This document shows positions 1 through 12,200 of a stretch of DNA of 64,000 nucleotides, in pieces (position 1 is the stretch's first letter; each line of letters opens with the position of its first letter). The position numbers and the translations under genes were made by a program. The stretch spans positions 15,148,428 to 15,212,427 of the forward strand of contig NC_064759.1 in NCBI RefSeq assembly GCF_011397635.1. Reading direction: 5' to 3'. This DNA comes from Epinephelus fuscoguttatus (lineage: Eukaryota; Chordata; Actinopteri; Perciformes; Serranidae). Under the pieces are notes generated by a model that saw only the letters and a program-made list of their open reading frames with translations, searched no databases and had not been told where the DNA came from.

Positions 1-1725
1 TTTTATTCAAATTCATATGCTGTAATAACTTCTGTTAAGCTTTTCTTCTGCAGGTAATCAGCAGGGTGTTTTTTCTGTTTTAGATTTATAAACATGTTCA
101 CCAAAGAAAATAAAGTGTAAATTTATTCTCGTCACATTTTGTTCTCCGCAGCAGTAAAAAAAAAAAAAAACTACATTTGGGATATAGACATGAACTACAG
201 AGGAAGCATGAAACAAGCCAAACACACATCCTGTGTTTTTGTTTTATTTCATAAATTCCTTTTGATTTTTTTTTTTCATTTTACTTTTCAAATGTGAATG
301 TTCACAGTCATCACCACACAAAATTCAACCTTACCCGATAAAAGAGATATTTTTCTTGTTGATATAAAATAACAATAAATTCATCAAACTAAATTAAAAG
401 AACAGCATGGAGCATGTCGTCAAGTCCCATTTTTTTTCTTCCTTTCATTCATTGAAATAATTGTCTTTTTTTTTTTTTTTTTTTTTAAAGCATCAGTAGC
501 TCTCCCTCCCCAAAGGACAGAGGGATGAAACAGGTGGACAGTGGTGCTCTGGGACACCTGGACACCAGGGATCTCATGAAATGTGTGATTGGGAAAAAAA
601 TAACTAATGCTTCTGATTAGCAAAAAAAATAAAAAAATGATTGGCAGAGAAATGTGTGACCCTTATAATACCTCATTTGAAATCCCAACATTACATATTA
701 TTAATACAAGTGACAATTTTTAAAACAAAAATAATGGATGTCATTTCTTCCTCTCTGAGTCACTGAAATAATTTGGGACACAGGAAAAATGGAGACCGAT
801 ATTGATACATATACACAGAAACAGGCATTTGCACTATTGCATACTTGCACACTCACAAATGAGCATTCATATTCTCACATTGCTGCAAACACACATTCAA
901 CAAACATCCCATCATTTTCCCCGTCGGACCACAGATGTCAGAACTCTCTTTAGTTTTCTATGATAGTAAGGAAGGGGGGAAAATAAGCATTTGATTTAAA
1001 TGGCATAATCGTGTGATCTTCCTTGTTTATTTGTTCCCAAAAATTGGAAAAAAATAAATTACATTTAACATTAAATTAAATTAAAAGTGAAATAGTTTGA
1101 CCACATTGTGCCTTGAATGTTAATGCAGGTTTTTCAGTCCATATCTCAGTCTGGAGTTCGTTTAAAATTCATCCTTCATGCACTCGTTTCATTTCAGTGG
1201 TTCAGTGTTTGTCTTCATTCTAGAGGGAGAGAAGAGGAAGAGGCAGGTACGACAGTTTCACTGTTCAGTTTGTTAGTGGCTAAGTCCCCTCTCCCTCTGT
1301 CTCTCTCTCAGTGCAGTAATATTACAACAGAGTGACACTACTGAAGAAGCCTGCCCTCACAGACTTACCTTCATCTCAAGACAGGACTGAAAAAAAGACA
1401 AAAAACAAAAAAAAACCCAACAACATGAAGAACGATACAGAACAGGATTAAAACAAAATAAATAGATCTCTTTTTCCCGCCCCAAAACAACCCAAAACTG
1501 AAATGAAAGGAACTAAATGTGGAAAATTATTCTGAAATGAAATAATGCTTTCCAAGGAAAAGATAAACAAAATTTTTGATTTTTTGTTTTTTTTTTCTTT
1601 AAATATAGAGATGTACACATTTTTTCTTTTTGGACACAAATTGTGTTGGGGGGGGGTGAATGAAGGGGGCAGCAGGTACGACAGAGGAGGTTGAAACAGG
1701 TGAGCAAAGTAGTGGTGACACTTCC
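1..1725 (-). other. epn1 3' UTR and downstream DNA
   Basis: AT-rich with several homopolymer runs (151-170, 464-486, 1590-1600). Minus-strand AATAAA signals appear as TTTATT near 243-248 and 1026-1031 on plus; which is used cannot be told. No other gene seen. Confidence 0.5.
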
Positions 1726-2192
1726 TCAAAGAAGAAAAGGGTTGGTGCTCGCTCCCGTCGTTCCTCCGCCTCCCACTGACCCTCCTGCCCCCATCACTCC
1801 TCCTGTTCCAGCGGGCCCACCCAAAATCAGCTGAGGAGGCGCTGTGCCTCCGGGCCCCAACAGAGCCGAGCCCGGGGGGGCCATAGGTGAGAGCCCGCTG
1901 TAGGGCATGCCCATGGGGCTGGCCTGCATCATGCCCAGGCCCATTCCTGGAGCCCCCATACCCACACTCATTGGGCCCATGCCCATTCCGGGTTGCACCA
2001 TGCCCAGCATGGGATTGGGAGGCACAGGACTGGAGCGGAGGCCGCTCAGGCCAAGTGATGAGGGCTGAGGTGAGATGGAGGTCATGGATGGAGCCACGCC
2101 AAAAGGGTTGGAGGAGGCAGGCGTTGGAGAAACTCCCCGACTGGAAATGGTGCTTCCTGGTGTTACTGCCATGCCAGGAGCAGGAGATGAGC
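1726..2192 (-). CDS. epn1: epn1 last coding exon (residues 495-649 and stop)
   Basis: 467 bases. Acceptor ..accctcag. It carries one NPF near the start (SSNPFG), a long Met/Gly/Pro-rich stretch with several GMG repeats, a poly-Gly run, and ends TNPFLL before TGA (1726-1728). NPF motifs bind EH domains of Eps15/intersectin. Confidence 0.93.
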
Positions 2193-3212
2193 CTGAGGGT
2201 CAGAGGGGACAGAAAAAAGTCACTTAATATCTACCTGTACGTTATGTTCAACACATTTTCATAGAATTATTATTTTTTTTTTATCAATATCAGGTCTTCA
2301 AATGTACGACATGCCATTTTATCAATAAGTACATCGACAGAGAATTATCAGCAACTTTTGTGATTGATTCATTCATTCGTTTTCTGTAATCACTTATCCT
2401 GTTAGGGGTCGTGGGGGAGCTGGAGCCTATCCTAGCTGACATTAGGGAGAGGTGGGGTACACCCTGGACAGGTTGCCAGACTATCACAGGGCTAAAGTAA
2501 TGACTCTTTGTTGACCAGTCAACGGAATGCAGTGTTTTAACTCCACATTTTAACACCAGATCTGTGTGCTAGGTACCCCAACAGAGGGGGTGACCAAAAA
2601 TGGGGACGGTACAAAACAGTTTCATCGGTACCATCTAGGGATATAACGATACCAGAAACTCGATACGATATTATCACGATAAAAAGTCCACGATACGATA
2701 TAAATCACGATATTTATACAAGGGGGAAAAAGAGAAAATTTATTGTTAAAAATAGCTATTTTATTCAAAAATAGTGCATGTACACTGTACAGCATGTTAT
2801 TTTAAACTTGGAAGCATATCAGAAAGTATCATAAACCAATCAACACACAGTTGAACATGTGCTTTCATTTCCCCCCTATTACTGCTAGGCAGGCAGACAT
2901 TAAAGTGCCATAACAAAGTCATGTCAATTAAAACTATAGTGACAGAATATGAAAATGGAAACATTCAGTATTTTTTAACCTACTCTGAACAAAAGTAGTG
3001 TAGTACTATTACTAGAAAGTCATCTGAATGACATCAAATTATGAGGACAGAGTTCAAATATACAAAACTTAGAACAATCAGACCCTGCAACAACAACAAA
3101 ATTAACAAATTAAAAATAATGTAAACTCAATAACACACAATCCCTCACTCACAGATACACAGAGAGACACAGAGAGACAGATAGATAGATAGATAGATAG
3201 ATAGACAGATAG

Positions 3213-3244
<32 letters not shown>

Positions 3245-6200
3245 GAGTGGGTAGAGATGTGTGTAAAAGAAAACCAAAATAAATAAAGCCCAGCCATTTC
3301 CCTGGAAGTCATAGAAAAACTCAAAAACACACGATTCACTCAGTTTGTTCATGCCAGGTTGACAATCTTGATATCAAGGAGACCCTAGAACAGGAGATGA
3401 GGAGAGCGCTGGTCCTGCGCTTTAATGTGATATTCGTGGCATTTCTGTGCGACCCTGCATTCGCGAGTAATCCATCCAAAAGTAATGTGCAAAGCTGTAT
3501 GAAAGCTTTGTTATACATTATTTTAGTGTAACTTTATCATTTTTTTTTCGCTGTGAAAACATTGGACTACCGACAAGTGCTTGGTCTTGTTGGAAAGCCA
3601 CGATTCCGCTGTTTCGCGTGATATAAGTGGTTTCTCGCTATGACACACGGTTGCGGAGAAAATCCACAGAGAAGAACAATCAATCTCCGTACTTTTATTC
3701 GCTGTTTCCTCCAGTCACGCACGGGTCAGAGACGGAGGCTGAGCTGCACGAGTCTGCTCTCACCTGCGCACGCAGTTGCATGCAAAGGATTATGGGGAAT
3801 GCAGTCGCACAGTCATATTACCGGCTCTGTAGGAGAACGCAGCTATATAACTACCGTGGCGTTCCCACAACGGTATTGAGAATTTATTTTATCGCCACAC
3901 CGCGGAATTCGACATATCATTACATGCCTAGCACCATCTACAACTTTTTACAGTGGACACAGAAAAAAAACTGACCCTTATCATACTGCTCAGTGGAAAC
4001 TGGGCTATAGAGACAAACAACCATTTACATTCACACCTACGGCCAATTTAGAGTCACCAATTAACCTGCATGTCTTTGGACTGTGGGAGGAAGCTGGAGT
4101 ACCCAGAGACAACCCACGCTGACTCGGGGAGAACATGCAGGCTTTGCACACCGCATCCCCGGGGTGCGAACCAGGAACCCTCTTGCTGCGAGGTGACAAT
4201 GATAACTACTGCGCCACCCTGCTGCCCCGAACTTTTCTGATAATTTTTTTCTGGCAAAAATACAAAACGTGGGACGTCGGTGGCTTAGTGGACAGAGCAG
4301 GTGCCCCATGTACAAGGCTGTTGCTGCAGCGGCCCGGGTTCGACTCCAGCCTGTGGCCCTTTGCTGCATGTCATTCTCTCCCTCTCTCCCCCTTTCACGC
4401 TTGTCTGTCCTATCAATTAAAGGCTAAAACGTGCCAAAAAATATCATGAGTATAGTTCATCTCTCAAATGATTGTTGGTTGGTTCATTGCCTGCATTTGA
4501 TCTGGGGTGTTCAGAAAAACCGAATTCCTTTCAGCCAAACTCTCCCCATACTCCTACAGGTATCAGACACTTAAATTTATTGATTTTTAAGACCCATTCA
4601 AGACACCTTTTAACCAAATTTAGGACAGATGTTTTGACAAATCATGTTTTACTTATCCAGGCATCGCAGGTAAATAGTATGTATGTGGTCTTATGCAGAG
4701 GTAATTGTTATGTATGAATACAGTTATCAGAGAGAGTGTCTACATTTGTCTACATTTTGCCAACAGTTAAGTGCAAGTATTAAATAAAATGACAGTATTA
4801 TAGTTTTTTTTAAAGATATGTGACATTAGAAATGGGGACTTTTACATATAAAGGCTTCACTCATTTTCACAAAAAGAAATTAAAAAATGGATAAAGGAAA
4901 TAAGATAAACTGTTTGTAGTTAAGACCTCACAAATTCAAATTTAAGGCTATTTAATGAAGTTTAGGGTCTTACTGTAACATTGAATTGAAGACATTAAGG
5001 ACTTGATTCAGAGCGTATTTCATATAGATGGTCTTTTTCAGCTGTGTATTATTGTGAATAATTAAACAGCTGATGATGGCATTTAAAACTTCGTGCAACC
5101 TGCATGGCTCTACCAAAAGCTTAAAAACCCTTCCCAGGAAGAGTAATAATGTCTAGAGAGGTAATGCTGAGCTTAATAAGAGCCGTTGTTCTCTTTCTCA
5201 GGTTACACACAGACAACACGATAGCTGTAACTAACCTGTGTTCTGGAGGAAGGGGTTGTGTGCTGAAGAGGAAGAGATGGAAGGAGGCGGCGGCTGTTTG
5301 GGTTTGGGTTTAGACGATACCAGGGAATCGAGATCCACAAGCGCTGCGTTGGGGCCGAGGAAAGACTCAGGAGTCTTACGAACGGGAAGTGAGGAACCAA
5401 GAGATGAAAGGTCGAAGGGCACCGGTGAGCCTGTGCTGTCACAGCCTGCTGCTGGGGACCCTCGTCGCTCTGGGTCTCCTGAGGAGGAAACGAAGGAGGA
5501 ATAGAAATCAGAATATAATTTCTTTCATTATAATGAAACAGAACGTAGAACTGCTTCACCACAGATACTAGAGGAGGATGAAATGTAGGACAAGACAACT
5601 GTTGTGCGCATGTGTGTGAACCAGTACCTCAGTGTTTGTGAGTCCGTGTAGCTATAAGTGTGAATGTACCTGTGCCGTTTGTGTGTTTGGCGGTGCCACT
5701 CCAGATGTCGGAGGTGATAGGGTCAGAGGCAGGGACAGGCCCGTCCCTTGCCCAGGGGTCTACTGGCCCCCCCGAGGAGGACGTGCTGGGTGGCACTGGG
5801 GGGCCCCAGGGGTCGGCACTGGGGGGGGTCACAGCTACAGGGGAGGGGAGGAGACGCAGGGGAGGGGAGGGTTAAGACAACACCTTACAGGTACAATCCA
5901 CAATAAGGAGGGAGCAGGAAGCTGGGCTGGGTTCCAACACTGGTGTTTCTCTCCTTGACCTCTGCAGTCCCACTAACTCCACAGGTGAGAGCAGACTTTC
6001 TGTAGCTGTCCACTGTGTTACTGTCACCTATTTATTATCTAAAGCTCCGTGGAGGTAAAGGAGAGATAGTAAGCAGCTAGCCCATACATTAAAAAGGCAC
6101 ATAAGGGTAAGAGAAGAGACAGCGCTGGTTGAGACACAGCCACAGTCAGTCCTGAGTAGAAACAAGAGGATAAAAATCCCTGGTTTAGACACAGAGGGAG

Positions 6201-9200
6201 AATGGGTTTAGCATGCTTGCTTTCCTCATTACAAACTGAAAGCATATGAGCATATGAGATAATCTGACAGCATGGGGACATGACAGAAAATGTAACAGGG
6301 CTGTAATGAAGACAGGAAATGGAACGGTGGAGTGAAGAGGAATAAAAGTCGAGAGGTCTTCACATCCTCTTTCACCCACAGAGCAGGACACGCTTCTGTT
6401 TTATACTCAGCGATGAGTATGTTTCCAACAAACCTCACAGAGTGAATACGTGACCAGTGTTGCAGCATCTTACCGGAGCTCCCCCAGGGGTCAACGTTGT
6501 TAACTCTGTTGGACGTCTCTCCCCAGGGGTCTGGGGGAGGGGCTATAGTGGGCGGGGCTCCCCCACCCCAGGGGTCGGAGCTTGTAGGAGATGTGGGTGA
6601 CGCAACCCCCCAAGGGTCTGCGGGGGCTGTGCCCCACGGACCTGAGGCAGCAGGGGCAGGTACTGTGGGTGGAGGCGAGGGACCGGCAGAGCCCACAGTG
6701 GCGGCAGCAGGGGCGGCCCCCCAGGGGTCCACGGCACTCAGCTCCATCAGAGAGCCCTGAGAGAGAATATATTATAGATCAAAGGTGGAGTCAGTGACCC
6801 TGGAGCAAGACTGTTGATATTTTATTAAACACTTAAAACAAATCAGTGCTCCTCCAGATGCTCCGTTTTCCTGTTGTTCACGCTCTCACTGCCTTTATAT
6901 CCATCTGAATATATCCATGGCCTTTCCACAGTCTCATGCTCTGTTTCTGATTGGCTGGAATAGTGTGGTGCAACTCTGTCTGAGCCGGTTTGTTTGTTTC
7001 CCATTTACAGAACCAAGGTATGAACACCAGTTTCTTTTTCAGTGCCCACTGAATAGACAGCTAGCAGACCATGAGGAGATATTTGCCTAAGAAATCTAAG
7101 ACACAATCACCCCACAACGCTGAGGTTAGATGATGGTGTTGTGATAAGATTCACAAAATACAGAAGTAGTAGACGACTTGCAGACCACACAGTTGCATCA
7201 AACAGATGATGAACCAAACCAGACTGAACTTCTTACCAAAAATTCTCAGTTTCTTGTCTGTGCAATGTAATTATAACTTGACGAAACTAAAAGATTTCTA
7301 TTCCTGATTTCTGCACCATGTGCACAGATGTTTAAAGTCACATACACCAATGCTGTGGTTCGAGGGCCATCTGCGTTCAACAGAGAGACAGTTTCTGCAG
7401 ATATTTCAGGCCCCAGATCAAGGCTGAAATAAGCTAGCGATGCCAGTTACAACTTTTAAGAATCTGACAGCATATAATGCCAAGTACAGCTTCAGACGAC
7501 AGAGTGTGAGCACACAGGTATCTTCTAGTATGATCAATGTATATGAAAATCTGAAAAATTTAAATTAATGAGCTACATCAAGTAATATGTCAACTGACAG
7601 GCCTGAAAAACAAATATAAATCCAAACATAGTGGCTGTAAACATCTGGACATATCCCAAAGAAAGCCCCATTTGGACAAGTTTCACATATGGAAAAATGG
7701 TATTGCATTAGCGACTAAAAAAATCGGCATGATTTTGATCTACTTTGCATCAATGATGTCAGTAATATGTATGAACTGTGCACCCCTACATTAGTTATGA
7801 AAGCATCTGGTTTATTCAGCTGAGCATGCTATCGTCTTCTTAATGATTTAAACTCAAGTATGTGACTGATTTAATGTGAGAGGCTTTAATAACCACCAAC
7901 AAAATGTTCGAGTTCATATGTACAGTAAATTGTAAAAACACAGACACACAGCTAAAGAAAGTAACAACAGAAGAGTGAGAGATGTACAGTTTCACATACC
8001 TCCTCAGGCTTGGTCTTCTCCCTCTTGCTCTCCTCGATGGCCATCTGCAGTCTCAGGTCGTCGCCTCTGCGCAGTCGCTCTTCCTGCCAATCACACACAC
8101 TGTGATGTCAGCAACCTAAGACACACACTTTCAGACAGCACACCACACGTATGGATTCAGGATTGGTTTACAATTCCACAATAAAAGTCTGAATCGGTGG
8201 GATTGGAAAATGAACCTGACCTTTAATCATCGACAGAACATTAACGCAAATCAACCAATTCTACATTACGGTATTTCAACTAATAACCAATCAGACGAAT
8301 GCTTGTTTCACACAGAAAAAAAAAGCTCATTCACAACTGTTGACACAACACTACCCAAGAGAATACTGAGAATTGTAGTGCTGCTGTGGCAAGCAGGTTT
8401 AGACACAGATAGGATGTGAAAAACAGAATACTGAGGTTTGAACGCAGTTTCAACCAAGAGCAGCACTTAATGGGCGGGGGCAGTTGTGAAAGCAGCTGTG
8501 GTTAATTTGCTTGCTGACATGCTGTCATTGTGAATAATCCACAGAAACTGTTGGCTGGTTTTAATCTGTCTCTGCTGCTCCTGGTTCACTTGCTCACGAT
8601 GCTGTGCATTAGAGATAGTTTTTCAGCTAAGCACAGTGGAGCCACTTTATCATCCAGCCTACCAGGAGCACAAAAGGTTACGATAAAAAAAAAAATGGAG
8701 TGGAAATGAAGCAGGCTTTACATAACCAATATTGAATAAAAATGCCTTAATCACACCTAATACAGATCTTGCAGATCAGTCCAGGACATCCCTACCTAAT
8801 GCCACCTTTTGTCCTACGTCTTTATAAGGAGGATTGATTATCACACAGCAGAACACTGACTAATCCACAAGGAAACAGGCCGTGTCTGCTGCAGAACTGA
8901 ACAAGTTTCATGCATGATGCCACTAAGCAATAACAACAACAGCATTATCCCCCTTAAGACCCTGCATTAATTTATAAACTTAACCAGTCAAGTGGTAAAG
9001 CAGGTTCAGGACTCTAACCACTTGAATACAACAAGCAAACACATTTTGCACTCAGTGAACACAGAACAAGGAGGTTACAACAGCAGGAGACAGGTGTAAC
9101 AGGTCAGGAAAAGAGTGCATCTCAAATAAAGGCTACAGGTCAAAGCATGCCATCAGAGAGGGCGACAGGGAGGAAAGAACAATCAACACTTACAAACCAT

Positions 9201-12200
9201 TCAGTGTTAAATTTAGTCAGTTATGATGAATATTTGCCAATGCCATGCAAATTCAACAAATCAAATTAGAGTTAATTCTTCAGGGGCTCACTTTGGACAA
9301 AGATTTGAAAAGCATCTACACTTTTTTATGAGTGCAAGCACTGTGAAAAAATGTGACACTGCACAGCAAACTAAATTATCTCAACCAAATTACTGCAGTC
9401 TGATGCAAATTTGCATCTTGAGGAAAATGACACATGACAAATATGAGCAAAAATTAATTTTTCCTGATTGATCAATACACGATGTGTGTTTGAGAGATTC
9501 CAATTGACAGAAAGACAGATAGTTGGTGACTGGCTGGCCAGTCAGCTGGGCTCACTCTCTGCCCCTGACCTTTTGTTGCATCTCTTTGCTGAGTGTGATT
9601 GCATAGCGAAGCTCTGCGTCCTCCAGAGGGTCCTTGCTAGTCTGGGGGAGGTCAGGTGTTACATGGTGAGAGCAAAGCTAGGTGTATGTCGTGAAAATTA
9701 TCAGTAATATGCCTCTGTGTACACAACTGCTGCAACAGACTGTACAAACTGCAAACTTAGCTGTAGTTAGTTATAGTCATGCTTTAATCCTTATCTTAGC
9801 AGTAATGCAGCTGTCCCTGCCTTGAATATGCTGCTTTGTGTTACCTGCTCTGCCTCTTCTTTACTCATGGCCAAAGCCAGCTGGAGCTGTAGATCTTCCT
9901 CTCCAGAGCTCTGTGGCCACGCCTGCTCAGGGTCTGCCCCTCCAGAGTGGGAGCCCACTGACAGGCTGCCCCCCAGGCTGGGCGCTGAGGGAGCTGAGGA
10001 GGCTGCAGCAAAACAAATAAGCATATGCATGGATGAGAGCTCGACTCAGGTTATTAACTTCTCAGAGAAGCTCAGATCTTCTCTCAAAGTGTATCACTGT
10101 ATCTCTTAGCACTGGCTCAACCCTTTATTATGTCTGTTTTAAGGGCAAATCTCACCACTGGAGGTCTGTGCCATCTTCTCTTTGGTTTTGAGGGCGTGGA
10201 TCCTCTCCTCTCTTAGTCTCTCTTCATCTTTCAGCAGCGTCACAAGCTGTTTGGCTTTCTCTCGCACATTCACCCCCTGGAAAAACACAGGTGTAAGCAC
10301 ACAATTACATGCTGCAGATTAGTGTTCCCTTTTTTAAATGTTATATTATATAAACACACATACATTTAATTACTAAAGCTGTGACTCATTAACTTACCAC
10401 AGTTTCAGTTATCAACAACCCATAAAAACCTTTTATGGCCGGCTCTGTAAGTTTGCACAAGAGGTCGGAAACTTATTGTAAAATGTCCTTGAATGACACA
10501 CGGCGGCGTGTTTGACTGCCTTTGACTTTGTGCATTCCACAGAGGTGGACCTTACTCGCAAATCACTCTAACTTTCTATGCAGCTTTGTGAGTGTGGGCG
10601 TATTTGTGTACCTGGTCTTTGCCGTCCCTGTCTATGTACTGAAAATCCTTGAGGGTCTGGACTGCGTATATGTTCTCTCGGCACTGTTGGGCAACACGTT
10701 CTGAACCGGTCTTGATCAGGTACTCCATAAGAGTCATAGCCTGGAAAATACAAATCACAAACAATGATCAAATGTAAAAGAAAGCCTGGATAGTGAGATA
10801 GCAGAAATGCAGATATCAAGGCAGTTAGAAAGCTACAATTAGAGCATTTACAGCATTCACACACACAAAAATACATAGGTATGTAGTGAAAGAGTGGGAA
10901 TCACTAAATAACTCATAATGTGAAAACTTTTACCACAAAAATCAGGAAAAATACAGCTAACAGCACTATATAGAATAGAAATTTCACTCTAAAATACTAT
11001 TAAAAAAAAGATAAAAACTAAATTAAATTAAGTGGACTGCACAGTAAATAGGGTGCAATTTAAGACGCATCCCGTTGCTAGAGTAATGTACATTACACAT
11101 ACATTGCACTGCAACACTGCAAACACAATATTGAAATATTGGTATGTACTGTGATCACCACAATAATATTCCCAACCATAGGTGCAGTGCTGCTGAAGCG
11201 CACCAGAACGCCGCTATGCCACTTTTTCTCTCCTCAAAGTATAGAAATATTTACAGTTTCAATTTTCCAGTTGAAATTAATTACAATTAATAAGTGCCTG
11301 AAGATCCAATTATCAAATAAAATAAATAAATAGAATGGTCAAAGTTGTCAAATGTACAATTAGGGTGTGTTGACTGATTCATGACAACGTCAGCTCGTGC
11401 ACTGAGTAACATGCAAGAAAACATTCCACCTTAAAAGTTGCCAGGAGCCGCCGGCAGCTCTGGAGCAGCAGTGAATTCAATTATTTTTTCTCAGTCTATA
11501 GGTAACTGACTGTATATGATATATGCATCACTCTTCCAACGGTTTCTTCATTAATGAAGCATTTGCAAAGAAGCATTACAAAGCCAGTCTGTTAAACTTG
11601 GCCAGCTTATGCTCCAATGCCTGCAGGGAAGCTACGTTTAACGAGCCTGACCTCTGCCTGCACTGCAACTTTTCCTGAGAACGGATGTTATGAATGCGGC
11701 TTCATGTGCACCGCACAAGTATGTAAATGAATCATTCAAAACACAAACTACTTGTGTTATTTGGCCTGTACTGTATTGGTTAATGCTACGCTAATTACAA
11801 CCGACTACATTCACAGTAGAGCCTTATGCTCTAATGTTTGGCTGACTACTGTGTAATAATCACAACATGATGAAACCATTACTAAAGTCTGTCTAACATT
11901 TGATCATGTGGTCAGTTGTAGTTGACCGCTGTAGACTCTGTAAACTTTCCAGGAACAGCAGTTACATAATTTTCAAAAGAGCCACAACTTAACCACATCT
12001 GTGCACAAATACACGTGTGTCAAAGGTGCATTCCAGTACTTAAAGAACTAGCACTACACCCCTGGCTTTAACACACACAAACACACCCACATACACAAAC
12101 CTTGTACACATGTCTCCAGTTCTTGCCATGGTCATTGAGGCGCTTCCACACCATGCTCATGATTTCCGAGAAGGCCACAACATTGTAGGTCAGGTCAGCA

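Larger units (their letters stand above)
2494..4006. mobile_element. Insertion of about 1.5 kb interrupting the SINE
   Basis: Bounded by a direct gggct at 2489-2493 and 4002-4006, which looks like a short target duplication. Outside the inner hAT-like element only about 140 and 70 bases remain, and they match no family I recognise. The outer unit may itself be a small non-autonomous element. Confidence 0.45.
2365..4230 (-). mobile_element. tRNA-type fish SINE on minus strand, split by an insertion
   Basis: The 3' part is at 2365-2493 and the 5' part at about 4002-4230. Read on minus they join into one family copy: tRNA-like head near 4230-4150 (agcagggtggcgcagtagtt), body with 'cttcctcccacagtccaaag', then a tail ending in a 'ctggagcctatcctagctga'-like block read on plus. 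The two halves abut at gggct (2489-2493 and 4002-4006). The same family occurs at 16664-16980. Confidence 0.75.
2193..5235 (-). other. epn1 last intron, packed with nested repeats
   Basis: Holds a split SINE, the insertion that splits it, a hAT-like element inside that insertion, and a tRNA-derived SINE (listed separately). 4450-5235 shows no recognised feature. Confidence 0.8.

Noticed and set aside
3627-3974. 115-residue plus ORF
   Set aside because: Runs through the right end of the hAT-like element and into flanking DNA; no domain.
4290-4360. Functional tRNA gene
   Set aside because: A and B boxes are present but the rest does not fold as a tRNA by eye and continues into a SINE body.
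6229-6473. Continuation of the DPW-exon reading frame past 6474
   Set aside because: A good donor (gtaaga) ends the exon at 6474, and the next exon continues the epsin tail in phase; the downstream peptide is unlike epsin.
5632-6760. Plus-strand Gly/Ala/Pro-rich ORFs opposite the epsin DPW exons
   Set aside because: Shadows of GC-rich minus-strand exons with validated splice sites and family motifs.
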